The translations under genes were made by a program, and so were the position numbers. Of a stretch of 33,700 bases of DNA, positions 33,536 to 33,700 are shown in pieces. The DNA is from Pseudoduganella aquatica. GTDB lineage: Bacteria > Pseudomonadota > Gammaproteobacteria > Burkholderiales > Burkholderiaceae_D. The notes under the pieces are model-generated. The model saw only the letters and a program-made list of their open reading frames with translations. It was not told the DNA's origin and searched no databases. The stretch spans positions 1-33,700 of the forward strand of contig NZ_WWCU01000050.1 in assembly GCF_009857595.1 (NCBI RefSeq), given 5' to 3'. Every line of letters starts with the position of its first letter. Position 1 is the stretch's first letter.

Positions 33536-33700
33536 TGCTGCTGAACAAAACGCTTCAGCAAGTAACGCAGAATTCTTTAAAAATTAACAGTCGATAAGTG
33601 TGGGCGTTTGATGATGATGCCGGAGGCGCAAGCCTCTTAGCTCAAATTATTAAACGCTCAACGAAAAAATTAAACGTGACCTTCGAAAGAAGGAATCGTC
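33536..33700 (+). ncRNA. Probable 16S rRNA operon leader (5' end only)
   Basis: After the promoter comes a TGCTGAA/TTCAGCA hairpin (33539-33560), then AATTCTTTAAAAATTAACAG at 33571-33590, resembling the boxA/TTCTTTAAAAATT stretch of betaproteobacterial rRNA leaders and spacers, then TGTGGGCGTTTGATG. No coding frame is evident. Mature 16S sequence does not begin inside the window. Recognition rests on recalled leader patterns. Confidence 0.5.

Noticed and set aside
1..33700. CRISPR array or tRNA genes
   Set aside because: No regularly spaced direct repeats and no cloverleaf with a conserved TTCGAATC-type arm were noticed by reading; the palindromic repeats are dispersed and irregularly spaced.

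Overview
The window looks like the replication-origin neighbourhood of a GC-rich betaproteobacterium, most likely Oxalobacteraceae (Massilia/Duganella/Janthinobacterium type). That placement is an inference from the dnaA-dnaN-gyrB and rpmH-rnpA-yidD-yidC-mnmE gene order, protein character and GC-rich codon use; no database search was possible.

Region 1 (1-6101) is an accessory type VI secretion (T6SS) module on the + strand. It holds a left-truncated VgrG spike whose C-terminal extension carries a zinc-protease HEFGHH motif and a HET-C-like GNWLRDYSQ motif, then a membrane-anchored Tla3-type (DUF2875) adaptor, a PAAR tip protein and an orphan HigA-like antitoxin. The end of the VgrG extension appears broken by a +1 frame change near 3385-3412 and a TAG at 3622, with readable frame continuing to 3741. 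Base composition falls sharply at about 1480 and recovers gradually from about 4600, which suggests a swapped effector cassette.

Region 2 (6155-11031) is a PLD-nuclease/DEAH-helicase/DUF3427 gene on the - strand, cut in two by an IS3-family insertion sequence (6422-8151). The sequence GATAGC is duplicated at both edges and the protein reads through smoothly when the element is removed in thought. A strong bidirectional hairpin terminator (11090-11117) separates it from gyrB.

Region 3 (11138-20819) is the core replication and origin block. dnaA, dnaN and gyrB run on the - strand. A roughly 360-bp dnaA/rpmH intergenic region with one perfect DnaA box and an rpmH promoter lies between them and rpmH, rnpA, yidD, yidC and mnmE on the + strand. 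These genes cover replication initiation, the sliding clamp, gyrase, ribosomal protein L34, RNase P, membrane protein insertion and tRNA wobble modification.

Region 4 (20820-33366) is housekeeping. It holds a tiny zinc-ribbon protein, an HPt phosphotransfer protein, a CAP-domain lipoprotein, phosphatidylserine synthase and a long - strand series. In transcription order that series is a B12-binding radical SAM protein, an Mla-type lipid transport operon (permease with fused STAS domain, ATPase, MCE protein, lipoprotein), a VanZ-like membrane protein, a 2Fe-2S thioredoxin-like ferredoxin, an alpha/beta hydrolase, a D,D-carboxypeptidase and an aldo/keto reductase. Lipid transport, phospholipid synthesis and peptidoglycan trimming make this an envelope-biased cluster.

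The right edge (33497-33700) holds a strong promoter and a leader resembling that of a ribosomal RNA operon, transcribed out of the window. A family of palindromic intergenic repeats (GGCGGGTTA...TAACCCGCCCTACG) occurs at five loci between genes in regions 3 and 4.
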